A stretch of 41,479 nucleotides of DNA, from NCBI RefSeq assembly GCF_900566055.1, contig NZ_UPHQ01000172.1:1-41479 (forward strand), given 5' to 3'. The DNA comes from Mycobacterium innocens (GTDB lineage Bacteria; Actinomycetota; Actinomycetes; Mycobacteriales; Mycobacteriaceae). A model generated the notes under the pieces. The model was not told where the DNA came from. It saw only the letters and a list, made by a program, of their open reading frames with translations, and did no database searches. This document shows positions 8,173-17,028 of the stretch, piece by piece (positions within the stretch are counted from its first letter, which is position 1; each line of letters begins with the position of its first letter). The position numbers and the translations under genes were made by a program.

Positions 8173-10270
8173 TCAGGAATGAACCGAAGTGGTTGCGGCA
8201 GCCAGAGGTTCGAAGCCCAGCGCAGCGGCCCTGGCCCGAAGAAGCGCCATGAATTCGTCATGGCCGGCCGCGTCGCCGTGCGCCAGGGCAACCAGACCGC
8301 GAACCCGCAGCAGCGGCAATTCGTGAAGGACGAACCCCGGGTCGGTGGGTACCGCGGCCAACCGGTCGATCGCGGATTGGGCTTCCTTGAGGTCGGCGTC
8401 GGTGCCACGAGCAAGCAGGGATTCGACCATAGCGGTGACGGCCGGCCAGCGCCATATCATCTCACCGGAGGCGAAGCTGTCGTCGACGGCCGAACGCGCC
8501 AGTTCGATGGCGCCGTCGAGATCTCCTTGTCGCACTTTGTGTCTGGCTATCTCGGGGTCGACGACGGCGATCGCCAAGCTGACAAAACGCTGCCTCACCG
8601 CTGACTGCCGCGCCTCGACCAGCAGCGCGAGGCCATCGTCGCGGTGGGCGCCGCCATGATGGATTTGCGTCAAGCCGTGCGCAAGTCGGGCGAACCCCAG
8701 AACCAGCTCGTCGCCGGTCTGCTCGGCAATACGTAGTGCCTCGGCGGCGTCCGCCAAGGCGGTCGTGTCGGCAGCCAAGGCAGATTCCGACGAAACCTTT
8801 GAGGCCCGTTGCCATTGCCAGCGGTGAACCGAAGATGAGACTGCCTTTCGTCGGATCTCCGGCGGCCAGATCGACAGCCCGCTGCGCCAGCCGCCAGGCC
8901 TCCCGGACCTCGCCGGCCTCCAGTTTCGCGTAGCACCCCGCATCGAACAGAGCGACGGTGAGCGTCGGATCTGCGATCGATTCGACCAGTTCGGTGAACT
9001 CGCCGGCCAGGTGTGCCGCATCGCGAGCACGGCCGTTGACCGCGAGCGCCATGATGATCCCGGACATACCGATCGCCAGCGAAATCCCGTCGCCGGCCGC
9101 CGTGCACAGTTCGCGCAGTTCCTCGAAGCCGGTATCAGCGGCATTGGGCGCGGCGAGAAACGCGCTGGCGCACAACAGAGTTTGCGACTGAATCTGCAAC
9201 CTCACCCGGGCCGGATCGGTAGTGGGCAGGCCGTCGGCCGCAATTCGCGCGCGCTGCCAGCTGGTTCGGGCCGATGCGAGATCACGGTGTCGCGGCGCTT
9301 GCTCGATGATCTGCACGCTCAGTCCGGCCACCGAGGGGTGGCCGCCCAGCAACTCGCCGGCAAGTGTACGGGTCTGGTCTGCGTTCAACGGCGCAAGGGC
9401 GATCTTTTGGCCACCCGGCGTGTGCGACAACGGCCCTCGGTACTCGGGGCGATAGGTCACCAGGACCAGCGAGCACTCCGGCCACGCAGCCGTGGCCGTC
9501 GATGGCCTGGTCCAGAATTCCGGCCAGGGTGCTCAGCTCCCAGGTCCGGCCCACCAGTGTCGGCTCCCGTCGCTGACGTTGGGTGCGCCCGTCGCCCACG
9601 GCCAGCAGCCGGGGCGCCGGCACGGCCACGTCAGTGCCCTTGATCTGCACCAGCTCGGAATCACCCAGGACAGCGGCATTTTCGACCAGGCGCGCGGTCG
9701 ATTCGCTGATCATCACACCGCCGGGCGGGGCGGCGGATTCCATGCGTTGCGCCATCCCGAGCTGTTCGCCTATCGCTGTGTAACCCGCTGGGCCGGAATC
9801 GATTTCACCGGCAATCACCTGACCCGAATTGAGCCCGACCCGCAACCGCAACGCCACCCGTCGTCGCGTTCGACATCGTCGGCAAGTGGCTGGATTTCGC
9901 GTTGAATGGCCACCGCCGCCAGACACGCTCGCAACGCGTGATCTTCGAGCGCGGCCGGTGCCCCGAATACCGCCATAATGCCGTCGCCGGTGAACTTGTC
10001 GACCGTGCCGCCGTAACGCCGCACCGCGGTTGACGAGCGGTTGAACACCTCAGCCATGATCTCGCGCAGCCGCTCGGCGCCCAGCAAGGCAGCCATGTCC
10101 ATCGAGCGGACGACGTCGGCGAACAAGACGATGACTTGCTTGTACTCCGCTGATCGGGCGCTGCGGGTCAGTGGCTCACCGCATTCGCTGCAGAACTTCG
10201 CGGTGGCGGTCACCACGCTGCCACACGTTCGGCAGGCCGCGTCCGCTGCGACGGTTCGACCGACGTCCAC
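8173..10270 (-). pseudogene. Decayed adenylate cyclase/ATPase/TPR regulator
   Basis: Pieces of a large mycobacterial class III cyclase-AAA-TPR protein lie in order but in different frames. From 10270: a zinc ribbon (CRTCGSVVTATAKFCSECG) and the cyclase N-half (VIVLFADVVRSMDMAALLG, GGTVDKFTGDGIMAVFGAP). A one-base shift near 9860 leads to LRLRVGLNSGQVIAGEI and GYTAIGEQLGMAQRMES. The ATPase domain starts (TLVGRTWELSTLAGILDQAI) but the P-loop and Walker B region are gone: near 9485 the text jumps to SLVLVTYRPEYRGPLS. A second gap follows SVQIIEQA, which passes directly into TPR-like sequence, and another frameshift occurs near 8780. Intact relatives exceed 1000 residues; about 700 codons remain. 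Two frameshifts and two internal deletions make function very unlikely, though the N-terminal cyclase half might be expressed. Confidence 0.85.
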
Positions 10271-10311
10271 CGCGGTATCGTGGCACTGCCCCGGACGCCG
10301 GGTCTACATGT

Positions 10312-11205
10312 TCACCCGACGACGCGGGGCGGCTGACGATAGAGCGCGGCGCCCGCCGTGACGCCGGCACCCGCGGCGACGAACAGCACCTGGGTGCCCG
10401 CGGGCAGGCTCTCCACCTGCCCCTCGAAGGCTGCCGCCAGCGCCGCCGTATGCATGCGCTCGTCATCGGCCACGCGGATCAGGTCGGCCGGCACCCCGAG
10501 CCGGTTGCCCAGCGCCGCACGGAACCCCTGCCGTGCCGGGGCAGCGACGATCATGTCGATGGCCGAAAGCCGCACGGAATGCGCCGCCAGGCAGGCCGCC
10601 ACCGCCTCGACTGCGGCGGCGGCGAACTGATCATCGATGTCGGCCGACTCGCTGAACCGGAGAACATTACGGGCGTCGGCGAAACCAACTGTGGCACAGA
10701 ATGTCTCGTCGGTTGCCCCGTCGTCCAGGTTCGCCCACGAGACGCGGCTCAAACCGTAATCGTCATTGGTCCAGCCGCACAGCAACGCGGCTCCGGCGGC
10801 CGAGAAGGGAAAGTGCTCGCTCATCCCGTGTCCCGGATCGGCGTCGCTGGCCACGATCAGCGCGCGATTGATGCTGTGGGTCCGCAGAAAACCGTCGACG
10901 ATCTGCAGCGCGGTCAACACACCGCAGGCGCCGTTGGCGATGTCGAACGAGAACGTGCCGTGACCACCGGCATGCGGATCCTCGGGGTTGGCCCCGATGT
11001 CGTCCTGGATCAGCGCTGCCAGCGCGGGTTCGCCCAGATTCCGGTCGCGATAAATCCCTGCGTTGACCACGAGATCCAGCTCGCCTGGATCGCATCCCGC
11101 TCGCTGCAGGCAATCCTTGGCCGCGGTGACGGCCAGGTGCAGCGCGCTGTGCCGGTGCAGCAGGCCCGGGTGCGTGAGGTCGACTCGGTCAATGACTGTG
11201 CCCAT
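10312..11205 (-). CDS. 3-oxoacyl-ACP synthase III-like protein, degenerate active site
   Basis: The 297-residue thiolase-fold protein is of the KASIII/FabH type, with the nucleophile-like Cys94 in DIANGACGVLTALQ and the C-terminal glycine-rich end (VLFVAAGAGVTAGAALY). Where KASIII enzymes carry the catalytic His (HQxN) it has VAAPARQGF, and the Asn motif (GNTxxAS) is replaced by MHTAALAAAF, so a complete Cys-His-Asn triad is absent. It overlaps the preceding, complete KASIII gene by 17 bp, so the two are translationally coupled and probably form a heterodimer, as in PqsB/PqsC-type pairs where one subunit is non-catalytic. It is the last gene of an operon led by an Acg-like gene with a DosR-type promoter. 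Confidence 0.8.
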   Translation of the reverse strand: MGTVIDRVDLTHPGLLHRHSALHLAVTAAKDCLQRAGCDPGELDLVVNAGIYRDRNLGEPALAALIQDDIGANPEDPHAGGHGTFSFDIANGACGVLTALQIVDGFLRTHSINRALIVASDADPGHGMSEHFPFSAAGAALLCGWTNDDYGLSRVSWANLDDGATDETFCATVGFADARNVLRFSESADIDDQFAAAAVEAVAACLAAHSVRLSAIDMIVAAPARQGFRAALGNRLGVPADLIRVADDERMHTAALAAAFEGQVESLPAGTQVLFVAAGAGVTAGAALYRQPPRVVG

Positions 11206-12289
11206 ACCGGCTCACCATGTCCTCATCCAGGGTCAGTAAGACGATCCCAATTTCGAGCCCCGAAGCGAGAGCGATCAGCGCGATCCGTTCCCCGGGCGCG
11301 ACGTGTCCGGCCTCGAGTTCCTCGACGAGCGCCACCGTGTGGGTGGTCGATGCCGTGTTGCCGTACCGGTCAACGGTGATCACCGCGTCATGGCGGGGCT
11401 TGTCGCCGAACGACTGCGACATTCGGGCCATGCCCTTGCGGATTGCCCGCGCCGACGTCTGATGGGTGATCACGTGGTCGATGTCGTGAATCGAAATGCC
11501 GGCCGTATCAAGGACTTCCTGTAACAGCAGCGGCGTGTTGGCCATCGCGGCCTGGTGGATGGCGCGGGCTTTGGTGAACATCCGCGCGCCCGGATCGTCC
11601 CCGCGCGGGTAGGCCAGACACAGCCGGCTGTAGTCGGCGACGGTGGTGAACCCGGCCAAAGCGATTCCCGCCGAGCCGACGGGTGCCCGCTCCAGCAGCA
11701 GGGCCGCCCCGGCATCGCCGAGGGTCAACGAGGCCAACTCCTTGCTCATGATGTTGCGGATGTGGCGGGCCGCGTTGCGGCTGAGCTGCGAGATGTACTC
11801 GCCGCTGACGACCAGTCCGCGCTCGACCACGCCCTGGCGGATCCAGTTGTTCAAAATGGTTACGCCGGTGAGCATTCCGGCACACGCGTTGGATACATCG
11901 AACGTCATCGCCCGGCGCGCCCCGATGGCGCGGGCAATGGCGCTGCTCATGGTCGGTTCCAGCCATTGGGTGAGGCCGCCGCGGAACTTGGTGATGCTGC
12001 AGTTGATCACCACATCCAACGATGCCGGGTCCTGCCGCGCCGCTGCCAGTGCGTTCAGTGCCGCCGACGTGGCCAGGGAGTAGGAATCCTCATCACCCAC
12101 CGAGACCCGGCGCTCGTGGATTCCGGTCAGCCTTTCCAGGTCGATGTGGGTGTGATGACGAGTGGTCGCCATCAATTCGTCCGTGGTGAGATGGGTTTCG
12201 GGCAGATGCCGGCCGGCGCCGGCCACCCGGGTGACGAACGGCGCCTGCGGTCCGTTCGCCGTCTCCATTACCAGCCAGTGCCGCGTCAT
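11189..12289 (-). CDS. 3-oxoacyl-ACP synthase III-like (KASIII/FabH family), complete triad
   Basis: The 366-residue protein has the KASIII layout: Cys136 in FDVSNACAGMLTG, His276 in ITHQTSARAI and Asn311 in YGNTAST, all in the expected order. KASIII enzymes condense an acyl-CoA starter with malonyl-ACP, or catalyse related acyl transfers; a long loop between the two halves (YSRLCLAYPRGDDPGARMF) may shape an acyl pocket. Start ATG 12289 has a strong AGGAGG about 8 bases upstream. It lies 29 bp behind the Acg-like gene and overlaps the degenerate KASIII gene that follows. It is not the housekeeping fabH, which has a different context. The substrate is unknown; the DosR-like promoter upstream of the operon suggests use under hypoxia. 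Confidence 0.85.
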   Translation of the reverse strand: MTRHWLVMETANGPQAPFVTRVAGAGRHLPETHLTTDELMATTRHHTHIDLERLTGIHERRVSVGDEDSYSLATSAALNALAAARQDPASLDVVINCSITKFRGGLTQWLEPTMSSAIARAIGARRAMTFDVSNACAGMLTGVTILNNWIRQGVVERGLVVSGEYISQLSRNAARHIRNIMSKELASLTLGDAGAALLLERAPVGSAGIALAGFTTVADYSRLCLAYPRGDDPGARMFTKARAIHQAAMANTPLLLQEVLDTAGISIHDIDHVITHQTSARAIRKGMARMSQSFGDKPRHDAVITVDRYGNTASTTHTVALVEELEAGHVAPGERIALIALASGLEIGIVLLTLDEDMVSRYGHSH

Positions 12290-12318
12290 GGGCTGAACCT
12301 CCTTCCCGGTGGCGCCGG

Positions 12319-13317
12319 TCAACGCCGAAACTCGAGTACTTCCGTCACGGGCCGCCGCGCGGTGCGCTCCACGTGCTGGTCGTTGGCCGGTGATCGGCCG
12401 AGTCGGATGAGCAGCTGTGGCCGGCCCGCAGTCCCGGTGATCTGGGCGATGATGTTGCGGCTCATCGCGATTTCGGTCATATGCGTCAGCGTGCAGGTGG
12501 CCATGCCCGCCGTGGTGCATTCGAGCAGCACGGCCGACATCGCCTCGCCGCAGCGCAACACGTCCAACGGGTCATCGCTATCCGTGGACAACACCACGAT
12601 CTTGGACTGGTCATGATCGATGCCCGGGCGACGCCGCCCTCCGCCGGCCGGCGGAAAAGCCCGTGCGATGTCGACCCGGGCCGCTTCCGCGGTGGACACC
12701 AGGGCGCCTTCCGGCGCGTGACTGGGGTCTGTTGTGAACGGCGATGTCCACCAACGTAATTCGGAGAGGTAGGTGGTGTCGTAACGGCGCAGCATCTCGG
12801 TGAGCCGGGACGCCTCGGCCAGGGCCGAACGCTGCTCGTCGGCCACCACGTCCAGTTGGACGTCATAGGGTGCGACCACGCGGCGCAGCACGGACTCCGC
12901 AGCCGTCCACCGCGCGGGCGGGTCGAACGGCAGTCGGTCGGTGCGGCGCCGCAGGATTGCCTGCGCCCGGCGCTGCTGCTCTGCACTGACGGTTTCCGCG
13001 CGACGAAATCGCAGTGTCGCCAGCTGGTCCTGGCTTGCCGGGTCGGGAAACCGTTCGGTGGTCGTGTCCCAGCCGGCGACCGACATGGCGACGCGCAGGT
13101 GATCCAGCACCGCACCACAGCTCAGCAACAGTTCCCGGCCGGTGTGGTCGGTAGCCGGCATCGACCGGCTCGAGTCGGCCCACAGCTGCAACGCCGGACC
13201 CACCGCAACCCACCGCCACGGCTGGCTGTTGTGCAACGACGGGGCATGACATGCCAGCATCACCGCTTCGCGGATCACCACCGCATCGGGTACATCGGGT
13301 ACCGTCGCCGCCGTCAT
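12319..13317 (-). CDS. Acg-family nitroreductase-like protein (Rv2032/Rv3127 type)
   Basis: The 332-residue protein matches the DosR-regulated Acg family: ACHAPSLHNSQPWRW near the N-terminus, GRELLLSCGAVLDHLRVA, ILRRRTDRLPFDPPARW, AVLLECTTAGMATCTLTHMTEIA, and the end RRPVTEVLEFRR. The family has a duplicated nitroreductase half with a lid over FMN; enzymatic nitroreduction has been hard to show, and a flavin storage or sequestering role has been proposed for Acg. ATG 13317 is preferred because GAAGGG lies about 9 bases upstream; GTG 13326 and ATG 13323 are in the same frame. It is one of three members in this window and leads an operon with two KASIII-like genes. Confidence 0.9.
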   Translation of the reverse strand: MTAATVPDVPDAVVIREAVMLACHAPSLHNSQPWRWVAVGPALQLWADSSRSMPATDHTGRELLLSCGAVLDHLRVAMSVAGWDTTTERFPDPASQDQLATLRFRRAETVSAEQQRRAQAILRRRTDRLPFDPPARWTAAESVLRRVVAPYDVQLDVVADEQRSALAEASRLTEMLRRYDTTYLSELRWWTSPFTTDPSHAPEGALVSTAEAARVDIARAFPPAGGGRRRPGIDHDQSKIVVLSTDSDDPLDVLRCGEAMSAVLLECTTAGMATCTLTHMTEIAMSRNIIAQITGTAGRPQLLIRLGRSPANDQHVERTARRPVTEVLEFRR

Positions 13318-13373
13318 GAGCATCACCCTTCGCCTGTGACGTCAACGCTATGAACTTGCGCCGCGCGCGGACA

Positions 13374-13409
13374 GGGCCGTTGGTCCTCGACGAGAGGGGC
13401 CTTGGGCTC
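13374..13409 (-). promoter_or_regulatory. DosR boxes for the Acg-like/KASIII operon
   Basis: Reading leftward, AGGACCAACGGCCC (13374-13387) matches 10 of 14 positions of the DosR core GGGACTWWAGTCCC. A second, weaker site, GGGGCCTTGGGCTC on the plus strand (13396-13409), matches 9 of 14. The centres are 22 bp apart, about two helical turns, as in paired DosR promoters. They lie 57-92 bp upstream of ATG 13317. Confidence 0.65.
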
Positions 13410-13452
13410 GGCTCTTTGTGGCCGGGAGCGGACTGCGACGACGACCGCCGTG

Positions 13453-14973
13453 TTATTCCGCCGCGCCGACTCCGGGGGCAGTGAGCCAGACATCGTGGGC
13501 TTCCCGCACCGAGAACTCGAGCGCCCGAGAGGTGTCGACCGGGTGCGCGGTGTCCCAGCCGTTGTGCTGAGCGGCCAGGGTCGCCGCGATCCGCGGCGTC
13601 GCATCGGAATTGCCCGGCTGCCGGGTCCTGACCCGGTCGGCCGCCGTGTCGACCGGCACCGTGCACAGCAGTTCCACCAGCGCCGAATGCGCTTCGGCGG
13701 CAAGGCGATGCGCTTGGGCCCGCAGCCGCGGATCGCGCCAGGTCCCGTCGAGGATCACCGGCCGCCCATTCGCAAGACTCAGACGCGCTCGGCGCAGGGC
13801 TACCTGGTAGACGGCCGTGACGTTTCGGGGGCTGTATAGCCCGGCATCCAACACGCCGGGCTCTCCGGCGATGGCGCCCCACTCAAGCAGCTGCCGGCGT
13901 ACATCGTCGGTGGAGATGACCTGAGCCCCAACGCGTTCCGCCAACGCCCGGGCCAGCGTGGATTTTCCGGTGCCCGGGTTGCCGCCGACGAGCGCCAGCC
14001 GAACCGCGCCTTGGCGCAGATGCCGGATCGCTATGGCCAGATGCCGGGCAGCGTCCGCCGCGGCCGCCGGCTTGCCCTGCGACAGCCGGACACAGTCGAC
14101 CTTGGCCCGCACTACCGCGCGATAGGCGATGTAGAAGTCATGCAGCGGCTTCGGCGAGGTATCACCGGAGTGGGCCAGGTACCGATCGAGAAAGTATTCG
14201 CCTAGGTCGTTGCGGCCCAAAAACTCCAGATCCATGGCCAGGAAGGCTGCGTCATCGATACGGTCGACGTAGCGAAGTTCGTCGTCGAACTCGAGGCAAT
14301 CGAGCAGGGCCGGCCCGTCGTCCACGCAGAAGATGTCGTCGGCAAGCAGATCGCCGTGGCCGTCGACAATGCAGCCTTCGCCGATCCGGCGGCTGAACAG
14401 AACGCCACGGCCGCAGACGAATTCGGCAACCAGCTGCTCGATCCGCCCGATCGACTCGTCGGAGAACACCGTACCCGCATAGCGGTGAAGTTCGGTCAGG
14501 TTCTCAGTCCAGCGCCGATTGATCGCGCCGGCCTCGCCCTGGGCGTCGATCAGTGGACTTCGCTCGGCATGCTCGTGAAATCGGGTTAGCACTGCGGCGA
14601 TGGTGTCCAGTAGCTCCCGAACGGACGCCTCGGACCCGCCGTGCTCGGCCAGCCACGCCAACCGGTCGATGTCGCGGTAACGCCGCATCACCACGACCGG
14701 TTCAGCGGGGCCGCCGGCGGGGTCGGAGAGGTGCGCGATGCCGAGATAGCTGTCGGGCGACAGCCGGCTGTTCAGCTCGACTTCGCGCAGACAGGCGCGT
14801 TCGCGTTGCGCAGGTGTCCGGAAATCCAGGAAGTCGGTCAACACCGGCTTCTTCGCCTTATAAGCCCGGTCGCCGGCGAGCACCACGACGCCGGTGTGGG
14901 TTTCGTGCACATCGAGGTAGGGAACCCCAGCGGTCGTCGCTGCGTCGGCAGTACCTCTGTCGGCGTTGATCAC
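13453..14973 (-). CDS. Aminoglycoside-phosphotransferase-like/P-loop kinase fusion (Rv2004c type)
   Basis: The 506-residue protein is co-linear with DosR-regulon Rv2004c. Residues about 15-300 form an aminoglycoside phosphotransferase/kinase-like domain (DVHETHTGVVVLAGDRAYKAKK, then the catalytic-loop-like VDGHGDLLADDIF and LLDCLEFDDELRYVD). Residues about 325-490 form an AAA/gluconokinase-like P-loop domain with Walker A GGNPGTGKSTL and STDDVRRQLL. Such fusions probably phosphorylate a small molecule, but no substrate is known. The GTG start at 14973 is the only plausible one; GGGAGG sits unusually close to it (two bases). It follows the Rv2005c-like stress protein by 60 bp on the same strand and has no DosR box of its own, so it is probably cotranscribed with it. 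Confidence 0.88.
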   Translation of the reverse strand: MINADRGTADAATTAGVPYLDVHETHTGVVVLAGDRAYKAKKPVLTDFLDFRTPAQRERACLREVELNSRLSPDSYLGIAHLSDPAGGPAEPVVVMRRYRDIDRLAWLAEHGGSEASVRELLDTIAAVLTRFHEHAERSPLIDAQGEAGAINRRWTENLTELHRYAGTVFSDESIGRIEQLVAEFVCGRGVLFSRRIGEGCIVDGHGDLLADDIFCVDDGPALLDCLEFDDELRYVDRIDDAAFLAMDLEFLGRNDLGEYFLDRYLAHSGDTSPKPLHDFYIAYRAVVRAKVDCVRLSQGKPAAAADAARHLAIAIRHLRQGAVRLALVGGNPGTGKSTLARALAERVGAQVISTDDVRRQLLEWGAIAGEPGVLDAGLYSPRNVTAVYQVALRRARLSLANGRPVILDGTWRDPRLRAQAHRLAAEAHSALVELLCTVPVDTAADRVRTRQPGNSDATPRIAATLAAQHNGWDTAHPVDTSRALEFSVREAHDVWLTAPGVGAAE

Positions 14974-15033
14974 GGCCTCCCATAGGCTCGTTGCCGATTG
15001 ACGCGGACATCTCGGCGCTGCGGCCAGAACGGC

Positions 15034-15936
15034 TCAGGACGGACGAGCCACGATCACCGGTGTCCGAACCGAGTGAACCACCGCATTGCTGACCGAACCC
15101 AGCAGCATGCCGGTGAATCCCCCTCGGCCGTGGCTGCCCAGCACGACGAGTTGGGCGGTTTGCGCTTGGTCGATCAGCTCGCGGGCCGGCCGGTCGCACA
15201 CCACGAGCCGATGAACCGTGACGTCGGGATACCGCTCCTGCCAGCCGGCCAGGCGTTCGGCCACGGTCTGCTCCGCTTCGGCCTTGACGGTCGACCAGTC
15301 CAAACCCGGCAGGTCAACCACTTCCAGGTCGCTCCAGGCGTGCACCGCCTTCAACTCCACACCGCGGCGCGACGCCTCGTCGAAGGCAACGGCCGTCGCC
15401 AGCTCCGAGACCGGCGAGCCATCGATTCCGACCACGACGGGCGCTTGCTGGAGATGAGCAAGATGCGTTGGATCGGCGGCCGGGTCTTGGTCTCGGACGA
15501 CCGCCACCGGACAGTTCGCGCGGCGCAGCAGCGCCGAACCGACCGAGCCCAAGACCGCCCGGGCCACCGCTGCCCGCCCGTAGCTGCCCACCACCACCAA
15601 CTCTGCTTCGGCGGACAGCTCTACCAGCGTGGGCACCGGCGGCGACCATCTCAGCTCGCTGTGGATCGTGATCTCCCGGTGGGCCTGCACGGCCTGCTCG
15701 GCGATCTTGACCGCCTGTTCGAGGACCTGGCGGCCGTCTTCTTCCTGCCACGCGGCCATGCCCATCGACATCGGCATCTCGGGCCACATCGGCACGGCCG
15801 CATTCACCATGTGAACCAAGGTCAGTGGAAGATGGCGCAGCGCGGCGTCCTGTGCTGCCCACGACACTGCCGCATTCGATGCGGCCGATCCGTCGACGCC
15901 GACGACGATGCCAAGACGTTTCATGGTTGCCGACAT
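15034..15936 (-). CDS. Tandem-domain universal stress protein (Rv2005c type)
   Basis: The 300-residue protein holds two UspA domains. Each has the ATP-binding pattern: VVGSYGRAAVARAVLGSVGS in the first, and VLGSHGRGGFTGMLLGSVSN in the second. The second half (VVGIDGSPVSELATAVAFDE, WQERYPDVTVHRLVVCDRPAR) closely resembles Rv2005c as I recall it. The start chosen is ATG 15936 (MSATMKRLGIVVGVDGS), with a GGGAGAAGGG purine run just upstream; ATG 15924 is possible. Mycobacterial Usp proteins bind ATP and are linked to growth arrest under hypoxia. It is divergent from another Usp gene at 16157, and the gap contains one of the best DosR boxes in the window, 49-68 bp from this start. Confidence 0.92.
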   Translation of the reverse strand: MSATMKRLGIVVGVDGSAASNAAVSWAAQDAALRHLPLTLVHMVNAAVPMWPEMPMSMGMAAWQEEDGRQVLEQAVKIAEQAVQAHREITIHSELRWSPPVPTLVELSAEAELVVVGSYGRAAVARAVLGSVGSALLRRANCPVAVVRDQDPAADPTHLAHLQQAPVVVGIDGSPVSELATAVAFDEASRRGVELKAVHAWSDLEVVDLPGLDWSTVKAEAEQTVAERLAGWQERYPDVTVHRLVVCDRPARELIDQAQTAQLVVLGSHGRGGFTGMLLGSVSNAVVHSVRTPVIVARPS

Positions 15937-15984
15937 TCCCTTCTCCCTCAGCACCACAACGGTAGTAGCGGCGCCGCCGTAGGT

Positions 15985-16004
15985 CGTGAGGCTTAAGTCC
16001 CCAA
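15985..16004 (-). promoter_or_regulatory. Strong DosR box between the divergent stress protein genes
   Basis: Reading leftward, TTGGGGACTTAAGCCTCACG agrees with the DosR consensus in 12 of 14 core positions (GGGACTTAAGCCTC) and in the outer TTG. It is 49-68 bp upstream of the Rv2005c-like start, the usual distance. Confidence 0.85.
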
Positions 16005-16059
16005 CCGGGTGGCCGTCAGACCTTCGCCGCTCCACCAGGGACGAACGCCTCGCGAGGAG

Positions 16060-16073
16060 GGGCCAAACGACCC
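16060..16073 (+). promoter_or_regulatory. DosR box serving the rightward stress protein gene
   Basis: GGGCCAAACGACCC matches 10 of 14 core DosR positions, with both GGG and CCC ends intact. It lies 84-97 bp upstream of ATG 16157 and, with the stronger box at 15985-16004, gives this divergent region two sites. Confidence 0.65.
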
Positions 16074-16156
16074 TGCCGACAACCGGCGATGCGCAATAAC
16101 CTCGCAGAGTGAGGGGTTGGCCGGTGTCGGGCGGGCCGTCTGATCGGGAGGATGCG

Positions 16157-16966
16157 ATGAATCATCCGCAATCGCGAATCGTTGTGGGTATCGACGGGTC
16201 GGACGCCGCGATCAACGCCGCCAAGTGGGCAGTTACCGAGGCGGTCAGCCGCGACATCCCGCTCAGGTTGATCCATGCGATCCCCCGTAGCGCCGATGCG
16301 CCCGCCGGGGACGACAGCCTGGACGTCGAATACGCCGAAATGGCCCTCCACGGCGCCGCCGCCGCACTGCATGCCGTGGACGAGGCAGTCAAAGTCGAGA
16401 CCGAGATTGTCTACGGATCACCCGGCGGCACCCTGATCGACGAATCACGTTCGGCGGCAATGGTTTGCGTGGGGTCGGTGGGGATAGGGCGGGTCGCTCG
16501 CAAGCTGCTGGGCTCGACCGCCGAGGCGGTGGCGCGAAAGGCTCACTGCCCGACAGCGGTCATCCGCACCGGCCATAACGACGTCGTGTCGGATTCGGCC
16601 TGGATCGCTGTTGTCGTCGACGATTCACCTGCCAACGACGCGGTACTCGAGCAGGGCTTCCGGGAAGCGCACCTTCGCGGGGCGCCGATTCTGGCGCTGG
16701 GTGTGTGGCGGTGGGGCTTGGGTGAGATTCGCTACGAGCAGCTGAATCACCGGCTCGACCGCTGGGTTGGTCAGTACCGCGACCTCCACGTCCAACCGGC
16801 AGCCGCTCGGCACGGGGTCGCCGAATTTCTCGGCAGGACCGAGGAACCGATCCAATTGGCCGTCGTGGGCAGCGACGACGCCGGCGACGTCGCGCGGATG
16901 GTCGGACCGGTGACATTCCACATGCCACGCCGCGATGGGCATTCGGTGCTCGTGGTGCCGAAGTGA
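16157..16966 (+). CDS. Universal stress protein (Rv2624c-like)
   Basis: The 269-residue protein has a complete first UspA domain (IVVGIDGSDAAINAAKWAV; CVGSVGIGRVARKLLGSTAEA, with the G-x2-G-x9-G-S/T ATP motif). The second domain has a degenerate motif (VVGSDDAGDVARMVGPVTF). The first-domain sequence is closest to Rv2624c as I recall it. ATG 16157 is chosen because GGGAGG ends 5 bases upstream (16146-16151). It is transcribed rightward from the shared region with two DosR boxes and converges on devS, with a 62-bp gap that shows no clear terminator. It probably binds ATP and acts in dormancy-associated growth control; no partner is known. Confidence 0.9.
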   Translation: MNHPQSRIVVGIDGSDAAINAAKWAVTEAVSRDIPLRLIHAIPRSADAPAGDDSLDVEYAEMALHGAAAALHAVDEAVKVETEIVYGSPGGTLIDESRSAAMVCVGSVGIGRVARKLLGSTAEAVARKAHCPTAVIRTGHNDVVSDSAWIAVVVDDSPANDAVLEQGFREAHLRGAPILALGVWRWGLGEIRYEQLNHRLDRWVGQYRDLHVQPAAARHGVAEFLGRTEEPIQLAVVGSDDAGDVARMVGPVTFHMPRRDGHSVLVVPK

Positions 16967-17028
16967 CGGCTCCGGAATAGCGGCGGGCCGACCGTGACGT
17001 GACAACGCCACCCGCCAACCAGCCGTCG

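Noticed and set aside
11189..12289. Annotation as housekeeping fabH.
   Set aside because: The context (Acg-like gene, second KASIII, DosR boxes) and the long central loop do not fit the fatty acid synthase II gene.
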